64,000 bases of DNA from Trogon surrucura (GCA_020746105.1 CM036636.1:8990001-9054000), one strand, 5' to 3'; shown: positions 32,301-38,789, counted from the first letter of the stretch. Numbers and translations: made by a program. The notes: generated by a model not told the origin, from the letters alone.

Positions 32301-32612
32301 TCCACACGATCCTGCCGCAAGATTCCCAGATGCTGCCCACGTCTCTGCCATCCTCCCTCGCCCAGCCCATGACCACCACGCAGTTTCTGACTCCGCCTTC
32401 CCAGCACAGTTATTCCTCCCCCTTGGACAACACCCCCCAGCCACCAGCTCCAGGTGCCCGACCACCCTTTCCTAACGCCGTCGCCGGAGTCGCCGGACCA
32501 GTGGTCCAGCTCGTCTCCCCACTCCAACGTGTCCGACTGGTCCGAGGGCATCTCCAGCCCTCCCACGAGTATGCAGTCGCAGATGGGACACATCCCCGAA
32601 GCCTTCAAGTAA
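8078..32612 (+). CDS. NOTCH1: NOTCH1 receptor gene, exons 3-34 (5' partial)
   Basis: Neurogenic locus notch homolog 1 is a single-pass surface receptor for Delta/Jagged ligands. After furin (S1), ADAM (S2) and gamma-secretase (S3) cleavage, its intracellular domain joins RBPJ and MAML in the nucleus. Thirty-two spliced exons are visible, all with GT/AG ends: 8078-8340, 8690-9028, 12171-12293, 12468-12701, 12836-12991, 13094-13279, 13721-13834, 14395-14508, 15515-15748, 16071-16181, 18656-18848, 19082-19227, 19560-19673, 20661-20780, 21124-21276, 21713-21941, 22107-22308, 22454-22607, 22863-23047, 23245-23377, 23692-23949, 24058-24170, 24694-25266, 25935-26363, 27128-27276, 27885-28101, 28458-28548, 28824-28989, 29735-30030, 30324-30471, 30580-30677, 31133-32612. 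Most lengths equal the human exons as I recall them. Domain order is EGF1 (end) to EGF36, LNR A-C, HD, TM, RAM, ANK, TAD/PEST. NOTCH1 rather than NOTCH2/3/4 is shown by near-identity to human NOTCH1 and by the SEC16A neighbour. Exons 1-2 are outside the window. Two +1 homopolymer frameshifts (25105-25112, 32433-32438) interrupt the frame and are probably assembly errors. Confidence 0.97.
8690..9028 (+). CDS. NOTCH1: NOTCH1 exon 4: EGF4-EGF6
   Basis: The 339-base exon encodes the end of EGF3 (KTCQQADPC), EGF4, the calcium-binding EGF5 ([18 protein letters not shown]) and EGF6 to the donor at CTCLPG. The frame is continuous with exons 3 and 5. Confidence 0.97.
9301..9380. promoter_or_regulatory. 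cluster of TEAD-like and homeodomain motifs
   Basis: TATTCC (9308-9313), GGAATA (9361-9366) and GGAATA (9375-9380) are TEAD-like. A TAATTAG homeodomain core (9365-9371) overlaps the second one. The last base differs from the best TEAD consensus (GGAATG), so binding is uncertain. Confidence 0.25.
10019..10238 (+). mobile_element. CR1 LINE, 3'-end fragment
   Basis: Starts with the common CR1 segment (GACTAGATATAAGGAAGAAA) and ends with the CR1 tail (GGTTGGACTAGATGAGCTTT, then cccttccaacc and aattctgtgggg). It is a 5'-truncated copy on the + strand in NOTCH1 intron 4. Confidence 0.9.
11060..11260. promoter_or_regulatory. AT-rich block with inverted homeodomain sites, candidate enhancer
   Basis: An AT-rich stretch sits in a GC-rich intron. 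It contains an exact inverted repeat of homeodomain half-sites, AGTAATT (11153-11159) and AATTACT (11168-11174), separated by 8 bases. GAGTTAATCC follows, then CAGCTGCTTAAAAATGAGG. No repeat family or coding potential was recognised. Confidence 0.3.
12171..12293 (+). CDS. NOTCH1: NOTCH1 exon 5: EGF7
   Basis: This 123-base exon encodes one calcium-binding EGF repeat with core [16 protein letters not shown], ending PPEWTG. One-repeat exons bounded in the final glycine codon are characteristic of NOTCH genes. Confidence 0.97.
12468..12701 (+). CDS. NOTCH1: NOTCH1 exon 6: EGF8-EGF9
   Basis: The 234-base exon encodes EGF8 ([19 protein letters not shown]) and EGF9 ([17 protein letters not shown]), ending [10 protein letters not shown]8 contributes to Jagged selectivity in the family. 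Confidence 0.97.
12836..12991 (+). CDS. NOTCH1: NOTCH1 exon 7: EGF10 and start of EGF11
   Basis: The 156-base exon encodes EGF10 ([20 protein letters not shown] to the DVDECSLG that opens EGF11). It splits EGF11, part of the ligand-binding core, exactly as in mammals. Confidence 0.97.
13094..13279 (+). CDS. NOTCH1: NOTCH1 exon 8: EGF11-EGF12, ligand-binding core
   Basis: Encodes the rest of EGF11 ([11 protein letters not shown]) and EGF12 ([18 protein letters not shown] to CICMPG). EGF11-12 is the known minimal Delta-binding region. The EGF12 O-fucose site (CQNDATC, threonine before the third cysteine) is present. The following 441-base intron holds nothing recognised. Confidence 0.97.
13721..13834 (+). 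CDS. NOTCH1: NOTCH1 exon 9: EGF13
   Basis: 114 bases, core [18 protein letters not shown]. The following intron (560 bases) contains a forkhead-like GTAAATAA at 14214-14221 and a G-run at about 14083-14098, otherwise nothing identified. Confidence 0.97.
14395..14508 (+). CDS. NOTCH1: NOTCH1 exon 10: EGF14
   Basis: 114 bases, core [17 protein letters not shown]. The following 1006-base intron is GC-rich with an AT-rich homeodomain-like patch (CTCTAATTAGTGTC near 15013). No repeat or gene was seen in it. Confidence 0.97.
15515..15748 (+). CDS. NOTCH1: NOTCH1 exon 11: EGF15-EGF16
   Basis: 234 bases, with calcium-binding starts [17 protein letters not shown] and [18 protein letters not shown], ending CLKGTTG. 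The next intron (322 bases) is without recognisable content. Confidence 0.97.
16071..16181 (+). CDS. NOTCH1: NOTCH1 exon 12: EGF17
   Basis: 111 bases, core [17 protein letters not shown], ending CEPGYTG. The following 2.5-kb intron contains the large CR1 copy listed separately. Confidence 0.97.
16358..17980 (+). pseudogene. CR1 ORF2 (reverse transcriptase) remnant, frameshifted
   Basis: Truncated open reading frame of the CR1 element, not a host gene. The N-terminal endonuclease is missing, and one frameshift at the G-run 17196-17202 separates the reverse transcriptase palm from the C-terminal part. The flanks are NOTCH1 intron. It cannot encode a complete ORF2 protein. Confidence 0.85.
16358..18062 (+). 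mobile_element. CR1 LINE, long 5'-truncated copy with reverse transcriptase
   Basis: About 1.7 kb in NOTCH1 intron 12, same strand. It begins inside ORF2 near the LLNAFFASV motif, so the endonuclease part is lost. It carries the reverse transcriptase block ([36 protein letters not shown] active site at 17176-17187), then the ORF2 C-terminal region ([27 protein letters not shown]). It ends with the CR1 3' tail and terminal CATTCTGTGATTTTCTGTGAT. The two open frames (to 17211 and 17162-17980) are in register except for one +1 shift in a G7 run at 17196-17202. Few other defects suggest a young or little-decayed insertion. Confidence 0.95.
18656..18848 (+). CDS. NOTCH1: NOTCH1 exon 13: EGF18 and part of EGF19
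   Basis: 193 bases, the human length as I recall it. Core [18 protein letters not shown], then [16 protein letters not shown], donor in LNG|Y. Confidence 0.97.
19082..19227 (+). CDS. NOTCH1: NOTCH1 exon 14: end of EGF19, EGF20
   Basis: 146 bases. Encodes [11 protein letters not shown] and EGF20 ([16 protein letters not shown]). The next intron (332 bases) holds nothing recognised. Confidence 0.97.
19560..19673 (+). CDS. NOTCH1: NOTCH1 exon 15: EGF21
   Basis: 114 bases, core [17 protein letters not shown], ending CLLPYTG. Confidence 0.97.
19901..19943 (+). repeat. (CCT)n-type simple repeat
   Basis: About 43 bases of imperfect TCC/CTC repeats in NOTCH1 intron 15. Confidence 0.8.
20110..20460. 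promoter_or_regulatory. candidate endothelial-type enhancer with FOX:ETS composite site
   Basis: NOTCH1 intron 15 (19674-20660) contains a FOX:ETS composite AACAGGAAA (20358-20366) preceded by GTAA and a second ETS core GGAAGT (20351-20356). It also holds GATA motif AGATAAGG (20317-20324) and further TTTCCTG/GGAAG ETS cores nearby. FOX:ETS composites are a known hallmark of vascular enhancers. The remainder of the intron holds only a CT-rich simple repeat (19901-19943). Confidence 0.4.
20661..20780 (+). CDS. NOTCH1: NOTCH1 exon 16: EGF22
   Basis: 120 bases. Core [18 protein letters not shown] with the NOTCH1-typical longer loop ([12 protein letters not shown]), ending GWQG. The next intron (343 bases) is without recognised content. 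Confidence 0.97.
21124..21276 (+). CDS. NOTCH1: NOTCH1 exon 17: EGF23 and start of EGF24
   Basis: 153 bases. Encodes [18 protein letters not shown] and ends in the EGF24 calcium-binding start TDIDDCKP. The next intron (436 bases) holds nothing recognised. Confidence 0.97.
21713..21941 (+). CDS. NOTCH1: NOTCH1 exon 18: EGF24, EGF25, start of EGF26
   Basis: 229 bases. Cores [16 protein letters not shown] and [17 protein letters not shown], then NNTPDCTE opening EGF26. Confidence 0.97.
22107..22308 (+). CDS. NOTCH1: NOTCH1 exon 19: EGF26-EGF27
   Basis: 202 bases. [16 protein letters not shown] and [17 protein letters not shown], ending GYTGLNCQ. Confidence 0.97.
22454..22607 (+). CDS. NOTCH1: NOTCH1 exon 20: EGF28 and start of EGF29
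   Basis: 154 bases. [18 protein letters not shown], then the EGF29 start [14 protein letters not shown]. Confidence 0.97.
22863..23047 (+). CDS. NOTCH1: NOTCH1 exon 21: EGF29 and part of EGF30
   Basis: 185 bases. [20 protein letters not shown] and [17 protein letters not shown], donor after GGYSCE. The short following intron has an RBPJ-like TGTGGGAA at 23194-23201. Confidence 0.97.
23245..23377 (+). CDS. NOTCH1: NOTCH1 exon 22: end of EGF30, EGF31
   Basis: 133 bases. [10 protein letters not shown] and [17 protein letters not shown], ending CPRGTQG. The next intron (314 bases) is without recognised content. Confidence 0.97.
23692..23949 (+). CDS. NOTCH1: NOTCH1 exon 23: EGF32-EGF33
   Basis: 258 bases. 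EGF32 has the long first loop ([20 protein letters not shown]), and EGF33 has the [15 protein letters not shown] pattern. Ends PGYAG. Confidence 0.97.
24058..24170 (+). CDS. NOTCH1: NOTCH1 exon 24: EGF34
   Basis: 113 bases. [21 protein letters not shown] to FICKCPP, phase 0 at the donor. The next intron (523 bases) is without recognised content. Confidence 0.97.
24694..25266 (+). CDS. NOTCH1: NOTCH1 exon 25: EGF35-36, LNR-A, LNR-B (with +1 frameshift)
   Basis: Encodes EGF35 ([18 protein letters not shown]), EGF36 ([15 protein letters not shown]), the linker and LNR-A ([10 protein letters not shown]), then LNR-B ([13 protein letters not shown]). The frame breaks at a G8 run, 25105-25112. Upstream coding enters it as TGG GAC G.., but the downstream LNR residues [13 protein letters not shown] are read only if the run is seven Gs. 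The observed length 573 is one more than the 572 needed for phase continuity with exon 26. LNR modules bind calcium and shield the S2 site, so truncation here would leave only a soluble ectodomain fragment. An assembly indel is the simplest explanation. The next intron (668 bases) holds nothing recognised. Confidence 0.95.
25935..26363 (+). CDS. NOTCH1: NOTCH1 exon 26: LNR-C, heterodimerisation domain, S1 site
   Basis: 429 bases. LNR-C ([21 protein letters not shown]), then the HD N-terminal half ([26 protein letters not shown]). The furin-type S1 site R-R-Q-K-R is encoded at 26323-26337, followed by ELDQMD, so cleavage falls after base 26337. The following 764-base intron has an RBPJ-like TGTGGGAA at 26514-26521 and no other recognised feature. 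Confidence 0.97.
27128..27276 (+). CDS. NOTCH1: NOTCH1 exon 27: HD C-terminal half
   Basis: 149 bases. [12 protein letters not shown] and [19 protein letters not shown] to KIEAVK. This is the membrane-proximal part of the HD that stays with the transmembrane subunit. The next intron (608 bases) has an A-rich simple repeat at 27481-27519. Confidence 0.97.
27481..27519 (+). repeat. A-rich / (AAAAG)n simple repeat
   Basis: A15 followed by GAAAG/AAAAG units, in NOTCH1 intron 27. Confidence 0.85.
27885..28101 (+). CDS. NOTCH1: NOTCH1 exon 28: transmembrane segment, S3 site, RAM
   Basis: 217 bases. Encodes the extracellular stalk, the hydrophobic helix ([20 protein letters not shown]) and stop-transfer RKRRR. 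The RAM peptide follows with the RBPJ-binding GQLWFPEGF, then the basic [10 protein letters not shown]. The gamma-secretase S3 cut corresponds to glycine (27974-27976) | valine (27977-27979). The next intron (356 bases) has nothing recognised. Confidence 0.97.
28458..28548 (+). CDS. NOTCH1: NOTCH1 exon 29: RAM-ANK linker
   Basis: 91 bases. [20 protein letters not shown] then [10 protein letters not shown]. Two residues longer than human as I recall it. Confidence 0.96.
28824..28989 (+). CDS. NOTCH1: NOTCH1 exon 30: linker and start of ankyrin domain
   Basis: 166 bases. [19 protein letters not shown], then [20 protein letters not shown], ending GP(D). The preceding 275-base intron is CpG-rich. 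The next intron (745 bases) is AT-rich with no recognised element. Confidence 0.97.
29735..30030 (+). CDS. NOTCH1: NOTCH1 exon 31: ankyrin repeats 1-3
   Basis: 296 bases. [39 protein letters not shown] and [20 protein letters not shown], ending GVFQ. Ankyrin repeats form the surface for RBPJ and MAML binding. Confidence 0.97.
30324..30471 (+). CDS. NOTCH1: NOTCH1 exon 32: ankyrin repeats 4-5
   Basis: 148 bases. [20 protein letters not shown] and [20 protein letters not shown], ending NAVDDL. Confidence 0.97.
30580..30677 (+). CDS. NOTCH1: NOTCH1 exon 33: ankyrin repeat 6
   Basis: 98 bases. [20 protein letters not shown] to DMQNNK. The next intron (455 bases) holds nothing recognised. Confidence 0.97.
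31133..32612 (+). CDS. NOTCH1: NOTCH1 exon 34: ankyrin 7, TAD, polyQ/P, PEST, stop (with +1 frameshift)
   Basis: Starts [20 protein letters not shown] (ANK7). The nuclear localisation region follows ([12 protein letters not shown]), then the transactivation domain ([16 protein letters not shown]) and a glutamine/proline tract at about 32080-32205. The last segment is the PEST tail. At a C6 run (32433-32438) the frame shifts by +1. With five Cs the sequence reads on through the conserved [20 protein letters not shown] and [14 protein letters not shown] to TAA at 32610-32612. As given, the frame misses these residues and runs to a stop near 32704. Intact DNA for the conserved tail directly after the run argues for an assembly indel. 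Confidence 0.95.
32080..32205 (+). repeat. NOTCH1: CAG/CCG trinucleotide-rich coding tract (polyQ/polyP)
   Basis: Codes for runs such as [11 protein letters not shown] and [18 protein letters not shown] in the NOTCH1 transactivation region. Repeat-based, so length polymorphism is likely. Confidence 0.9.
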
Positions 32613-32807
32613 AAAGGGGGTGTTTCAGAGACGCTGGCGCTCGGTGGGAGTTAGAAGCTCGAGGGAGATCTTTTTTTAAAAAGGACGCTGGATGCTTTTA
32701 TTAAAGGATCCTTTTTAAATATGTTTTTATAAGAAAAAAAGATTAAAAGACAAATTAATTCCTTTTTTTTTAGTATTTATTTATGTACTTTTTATTTTAC
32801 ATGAAAA

Positions 32808-32814
32808 CACTGCC
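32808..32814 (+). promoter_or_regulatory. NOTCH1: miR-34/miR-449 seed match in NOTCH1 3'UTR
   Basis: CACTGCC is complementary to the shared miR-34/449 seed (7mer-m8). NOTCH1 is an established miR-34a target in mammals. The site lies about 200 bases after the stop codon. Confidence 0.55.
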
Positions 32815-33254
32815 GTTTTATTTATATGTTCTGTTGTTAAGAACTCTATGTGGGACACCAGTTGTGTTTCAAGAAGTCAGAAAATTAGGGTTTTATAGGA
32901 CATTCTCTTTTGTTTGGGGGGGGTTCACTGTGTTTGATTTGGCAGGAGATGTTTATGTAGAGCTATAAGCAGCGATTGGTGATTCTGAAATGCCATTAAT
33001 TTATTTTTTTCTCTTTCAACTCAAACGGAGGTGAGAAAGAATAGGGGAAGGAAAAATTGACTAAAAATACCACTCCTTAGGGGGAAAAATAAATTAAGCA
33101 TGGATAGATTTTTGAAATGTACTTTAAAATGTTTCCTTTGCTCTTATATCTGAGAGGACATTTTATGGTACCAGTCACGAATCTTTGTTTAAATTTCAGT
33201 ATTATATAGTTGTACATTTGCCTTGATAATAGACATTTTTGTTCTCTCTTGGTT

Positions 33255-33282
33255 TTATATATATAAAAATATATATATATTT
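33255..33282 (+). repeat. (TA)n simple repeat in 3'UTR
   Basis: Two short TA runs separated by AAAA. Confidence 0.8.
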
Positions 33283-34471
33283 AAATAATTTTTATCATCT
33301 AAAAAAAAAAAAAATAATCAGGATTATAGACCTGTAAGAACAGGCTCTAAGCTAAAAAAAAAAAAAGCCCGTGTAAAATATGAATGCTGTCCCCCACCAG
33401 AAAGAAGGGTATTTGCCAAACTTTTAAGAGAGCAAGCCCGTAACTATGGAGTATATACCAAACCCATAACTGTGGAGTTCGTACACAAAGGAGACTTAAT
33501 TTTACTTTGAATATCCTTACTGGTTTTTTTTTCTTTCTTTTTTTTTTTCTTTCTTTTCGCGTTTGCATTTGAGTAACTGGTTTTTTAAGAACTGAAATGC
33601 CAATATAAAACTCGTAAAACCGCATCCTTATTTTAAGGATGGCCTGCCTAGTTTTCAAGACGGCGTGTCTAATTACCGCGGACAACCTGAGCGAGATTAC
33701 GAAGCATCATCGTAACGCTGCCACCGCCCCGTGCTCGCCCGTTTCCAGCTGCTCCCGCGTCGCCGGGACGCTGGACCGGCTCAGAGAGGAGGGCGAAGAA
33801 CAGCACAGCCCAGGCTGTGCCGGGAAACGTTGACATTTTTGTACTTGTTAGTCGGGAGTGACGCATCTTTTTTTATATTGGTGTGCACTCTTTCTGTGTA
33901 TCATGTAAAATATAGTATAAGCCTGTGGCAGATTTAATGTTTGTAAATATGGTTTTGGGGGGTTGGTTTTTTTGTTTTTTTTTTTGGTGGGGTGTTTTTT
34001 TTTTTATTTTTCCTCTAAAGCAAAGGTGGATTTTGTTTCAAAAATCTAAATGAGCGAGTCTTAAATATATCGTAAATATATCACCTTGTAGAGGTGTTGG
34101 AATATCACTCGGGTGCAAAGGCAAGCAGACACGCTGAGACTAGACACGTGTATCAGACAGGCAAGTAGAGAGCAGTTAATCAAGAAAACCTAAGAAAAGG
34201 GTTCCTTTTTATCAGAACACCAAATAAACCGGCCATTTCTCAAGGCACCACGCCTTGCTGAGCACTCACCTTAGTTAACATTTCAGACCGTTGTTCTTGT
34301 GACACGCCTGATACGAGTGATAAAGACATCACGTGGTGTTGAATCTTCCTATGTTTTATAAACTAGAGTGTAGTTTAAGAAAAGATATCTTCTGTAATAA
34401 AGTTATCTACCTGCAAAGTTGTAGTTTGCAAAAATGATGTATTTTTTTTTTGTTGTTGTTAACTGATTTGC

Positions 34472-34477
34472 AATAAA
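34472..34477 (+). terminator. NOTCH1: distal poly(A) signal of NOTCH1
   Basis: Canonical AATAAA followed by a T/GT-rich element around 34510-34530. A second AATAAA at 34396-34401 could give a slightly shorter mRNA. Confidence 0.75.
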
Positions 34478-34495
34478 TGATGCTTCTGGGCATCT

Positions 34496-37400
34496 AGATT
34501 TTACTAAAACTGGAACTTAGTGTTTTTGTTACGCATTGGCTGAAACCTGGGCTCGATACCTTTCACTACTGCAGGGCTGCCTCTCGGCAGAGCGCCGGGG
34601 CTTTCCTCAGGTCTTGTTCTCTGTGCTAAAGCTCAGAGCGGGGCTTTGGACGAGGAAACTTTCTGCTTAACGCCTGCAAAACTCTCACCGACTTGAGACG
34701 CCTGGTTTGAGCAAGGCAGGAGGGGCTGTGCCCTTCACCTGTGCTTCACTGTGGTGTCCTCTCAGGATTTACGATCTAAAAGGGGATTTCAGCCAGGATC
34801 TAAAAGGGGAAACTTTTAAGAAGTTGTTTTAAAGCCATCACTCACGCATGTTCAAAGTGCTGCATTTTGCCACTTTAAAACTTGGCTTTCCGATCAGTTT
34901 TTTAGGAGCAGAAATGTTTGCTGTCCTTGCTGCGCTCAAGATATTTTAAGGCAATTTAATTTCATCTTTTCTCTTTCCCACAGGGACCCTGCGGACCAAA
35001 TGCAGCTGCAAAGTCCCCAAATAACTGGATATAAATAGCTGAGTCCCGTGGACCTCCTCGCAAATCAGATAAGCCTGGTAACTCTTGGAATGCTGGTATT
35101 TTCCGCTCCGCGGCCGGGGAGGGAGTGGGCATGTGTGTACACGTACCCGGTATCCAGCCCGAGACGGATTCGGAGCCGCCAGACAACCAGTCAGAAGCTG
35201 GTGCAGCAGCAGTGGCTTTTTATGTGCCCCCCCAACCCCAGCAGCGCCTTCAGAGCTCAAGGGGGGCCCATGTGCCTGCAGACTCCGGGGAAGGGGGTTA
35301 TCTGAACTGAGGACAAATCCCTCTTCCCCCTGCAAAAAGCGGTTCACCGGTTTGATCTCGTTACCCCAAGGGACACCCTGGGGATGGGCTTCCCGAGACG
35401 TGCTCTCCCCCCGAGTTGCGTGTCGCTGCACCCCCTGTGGGATCCGCTGGATGAAGCGTGTCTGCCTTCACCGCGATCCCACGACTCACGTCTGGGAACA
35501 CCCATCCGTGTTCCCACGCAGCTCGTCCTTCCAGGCTTCTCCCCCGGCGCTCGTGCCCACGGCTGGCTGCAGGCACGACGTCCCTCCGTGCCACCGGTGA
35601 GGCCGGGAGATGCTCGTGCCAGCGCAACACTCCGGTCACTGGTGGTGAAGGCGGGAATTTGGTCTGGGGGAAAAAAAAGTAAAAAATAAAAAGTGGGGGT
35701 TATGAGGATGTGCAAAACAACGTGTTGTTATACGAGGCATCTGAACATACGTGGCTCGTTTTAAGAAGTGAGAGCCTGCAAAGCGTGTAATCTTCCGTGA
35801 GGGCAGGTCAGAGGGACAGAACAAGGAAGGAGCGGGCTAAATACCAGGAAAAAGATGCAAAACAAAGATGTCTGTGTTGGCACATGACTAGATAATAATA
35901 AATTTGCCACAAGGTAATTCAAACTAGAAGCCATAAAAGGTTTTCTGAGCAGTAGAGGGGCAAGGGTACACAGTTTAGTCTTTAAGCATTTAGCCCCCAA
36001 TGACTTATATTTATGAAGGCATCTGTTGACCCACAAACTCCTGCCAGTTCCTCGTTCCTGCTTTCCTGAGTGGGCACACGAGGTGACTGTGGGGTCACAC
36101 TTCCCCAGAGTTAAATGAGACATGAGAGAAACAGCCCTGGTTTCACACTCTCCCTCCACACTTGGGGCTTTCCCACCAACTCTCCATCCAGGATCTGCCG
36201 ATCCCCTCTGACCAACCCACCGTGTCCAACCACAAGCCCATCTTCACCTCCTGTTGGTAAAGATGCTGGAGGTTGAATTTCACGCTCTCTGTCAACAGAA
36301 GATGCCGAGGAATCAGAAGATGCGGAGGAATGAAAGGGTCATGGCACGAATAATTGTTTTAGCATTCCAGGTGAAGAAGGCTGAGGAGCACTAAAATCAC
36401 ATCCCAGGCAGAGAAAGAAGGGTTCAGAAGTGTTTGTGTAAACCAAGCCTAGCAGGGAGCTATCCCATGGCAAGTATGTTGATGCTGTGAGGAATTGGTG
36501 CATCTGAACTATTTGTTTACATGCTGGAGGGCTTGTTTTTTTCATTCTTTGTTTTCATTATTCCTGCTCAATTAGATGGGACATTTAGAAATTGCTACTC
36601 TGTATTGCTTTTACCTCCAGGCTACTGGTGTTTGCTCGGAAAGTTGCTAACAGCTGCTTGAACCCTGATTGCCGAATTGTTCCGGCAGCTCAAATCACCC
36701 CCTTAAGAATGTACAAAAGGAGCCAAATTCATCTGAGGTGTAGCCTCTCTCGAATTACACATGGGTTAATGTGGCCGGGGTAGTATGAATAATCGCAACT
36801 AACTGAGTAAATAAATAAAGCTCAGCTTGTTCGAATTTGCTAACCTGATACAGAATGCTGATGCTAGTAAGGGTAGCTCTCCTTTCACCGTTTCCCCTGT
36901 TTCTCAGCTCAGAGAATGATCCTGTGAATAGCAAGCTCCTCAGCGTTTGTGGCTGCCTGCAACCTGAAGGCCAAATAAGTTGTCGGAATTTGAGGGGAAA
37001 AGGGGAAAGCCTCAGGGGAAAAGGTCAGCATCACTTTTGTCGTACTCCAAGTAAGCTGATGAAGCAGGAGAAGACACGGGCTGTCCTCTTCCCACCAGCA
37101 AGCCTTTTCTATTTGTACTGGGTCACTCCCAAGCCCAGAACTGGCCACATTTGCTGAGTACCGCCGATCAGTTAGACACCTTCAGGGTACAGAGGGATTG
37201 ACTGATTTAGTGTGACGATTCTTTACAATCACATCAGGAGAACAGCAAGGGTGAGATCCCACCATTAATGTTTGCATGTGTACAAGCGTGTAAGAAGGGA
37301 GTTAGATGTATAATGTAATTGTGTGGCTATAGGTACAGCTGTGAGCTGTTGATGGTATTTACAGAACACACATGTATTTTTAAAAAGCCAATCCGGCTAA

Positions 37401-38260
37401 TTAGAACGATGTTTTCTCAGATTACACCTGTTGGAGGAAATATCAAGGGAGGACTAGAGCTTTATCTGCAATTCATGCCAGCGCAGGGAAACTGTTTGAG
37501 AAGCTAGTTTATAAGAATGTTCCTACAAAAGAGGGAGATGAAAGGCACTTTAAAAATCACAGCGCTGCCTCTGGTTCCCACACCAGCATCAAAGTGCTGC
37601 TTCCCCTGCTTGGCCTGGGCTTTGAGGATATTACCCTGCTTTAACGATCAAGCGTCCAGAAACAGCTCTTGTACTGATAATGACCCTCGATTAAGATGTT
37701 TGTTTAGGTTGTATTTTCCCCTCCAAGGCTTGTTGTTGGGTACAGAGTGTGACAACATCTGTAAAGGAGACCCATCCCTGCGTTCAGCTGGGACAAGCCC
37801 CCGCGTTTGGGCGAACCAGACCCTGAGCAGCGGAGCTCGGGACGCGGGGCTGAGCGGCGCAAGATCTTCGGACTCGTGCGTAACTCGTACACGACACGCC
37901 AACGCGCTTTGGCTGAAGAAACGCTCTCACAGGGCCTCAAGCCAACGCACCCCAGCGGGGCTGGGCTGGGGCCTCTGCTGGGCCGCGGGGTTTGGGTGCT
38001 TGTAGAGTGATGGAAGGTGTTGGGTTGGAAGAGGCCTTTAAAGGGACCTTTGAAGGTCACCTGGTCCAAACCCCTGCAGGGAGCAGGGGCATCTTCAACT
38101 AGATCAGGTCCAGCCTGAGCTTGCACGCCAGCTCTCGGCGCGTTTACGTGATTAACTCAACGCCCCTTCACCAAGGAAGCCCCCGCGGGACAGGGACCTC
38201 GCTTTGCGGCAAGGAACAGCCTCTTTCATTTGACTCTTCCTCAAAAACACCCCAAAATCC
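34496..38260. other. intergenic region NOTCH1 - SEC16A
   Basis: No gene recognised. It is AT-rich except for a GC/CpG-richer stretch at about 35100-35640 that carries only incidental open frames. It contains a 24-base-period two-copy repeat (34773-34810), an RBPJ-like TTCCCACG (35511-35518), an 18-base tandem pair (36298-36333) and an antisense CR1 fragment (38005-38128). Confidence 0.7.
38005..38128 (-). mobile_element. CR1 LINE 3'-end fragment, minus strand
   Basis: Reads as the reverse complement of the CR1 tail: TTGGGTTGGAAGAGGCCTTT, then GGTCACCTGGTCCAAACCCC, then an ATCTTCAACTAGATCAGGTC-type segment. It lies about 650 bases upstream of SEC16A exon 1. Confidence 0.85.
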
Positions 38261-38564
38261 CACCAGTTTTCCCCCATTCTCGGTTTCAGCGAGCCGGGGC
38301 AGCGTCCTGAGCCTCCCCGCTCCCCCTCTGCCTCCCCCGCCCGCCCATCCCCGCGGTCCTCTGTCCCGCCCTGGCGGCCGCCCCCGCCACTGCAGCGAGG
38401 GCTCACAAGCGCCGGCAGGCGTCCGGCGGCTGCCTCAGGGGGCAGGGGCCAGCCATAGGACCGCGCTCCGCCAAACCCCCACTGCTGGGGGGGACAAGGG
38501 CTCCCCTCTGGGCTTCCCCGCTCCCCGGCACACCGCAAAAGACCGGCCGCAGCCGCCCCAACCG

Positions 38565-38575
38565 GGATTCGAACC
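38565..38575 (-). promoter_or_regulatory. perfect TFIIIC B-box (GGTTCGAATCC), possible ETC site
   Basis: On the minus strand this is an exact 11/11 match to the tRNA-gene internal promoter B-box, with flanks GCC and CGG. The surrounding bases do not fold as a tRNA: the T-arm pairing is imperfect and there is no clear A-box or anticodon arm. A TTTT stretch lies downstream at 38537-38540 (minus strand). TFIIIC-only sites near Pol II promoters are known, and this may be one. Confidence 0.4.
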
Positions 38576-38789
38576 GGCGACACACGGGCCCAACAGCCCG
38601 CACTGCGCCTGCGCGGCGCCGCGAAGCTACTTCCGCCCTTAGCGTGGTGCTTGTTGGGGTTTTTAACCCTCCGACGCTTTTCCCTTCAGGGCACGCGGAA
38701 GGGCGGGGCGAGCCGGCGCCGGGCGCGCCGTGACGTCATCGCGCGACGGCCGTGACACGTCGGCGGCGGCGCAGCTGCGGGAGGCCGGA

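Larger units (their letters stand above)
32613..34495 (+). other. NOTCH1: NOTCH1 3'UTR
   Basis: AT-rich region after the TAA. It contains overlapping AUUUA elements (32774-32785), a miR-34/449 seed match, an AT microsatellite (33255-33282) and a Pumilio-type TGTAAATA (33942-33949). AATAAA signals lie at 34396-34401 and 34472-34477, the latter followed by a GT-rich stretch near 34515. The end is placed about 18 bases after the last signal and is approximate. Confidence 0.8.

Noticed and set aside
31118..32704. Uninterrupted 528-codon frame ending at 32704 as the native NOTCH1 C-terminus
   Set aside because: The last 90 codons are unrelated to NOTCH1, whereas the conserved PEST tail and TAA at 32612 are present one frame away after the C6 run.
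35085..35600. 171-codon frame in the GC-rich intergenic patch
   Set aside because: No homology recognised, overlapping frames on both strands, no splice or promoter context.
38403..38603. Minus-strand 66-codon frame containing VCRRFESRLGR
   Set aside because: This peptide is what the B-box sequence happens to encode; not a gene.
38541..38640. A minus-strand tRNA gene at the B-box
   Set aside because: The T-stem has mismatches, the anticodon loop comes out at 6 bases and no good A-box or acceptor stem pairs, so only the B-box is claimed.
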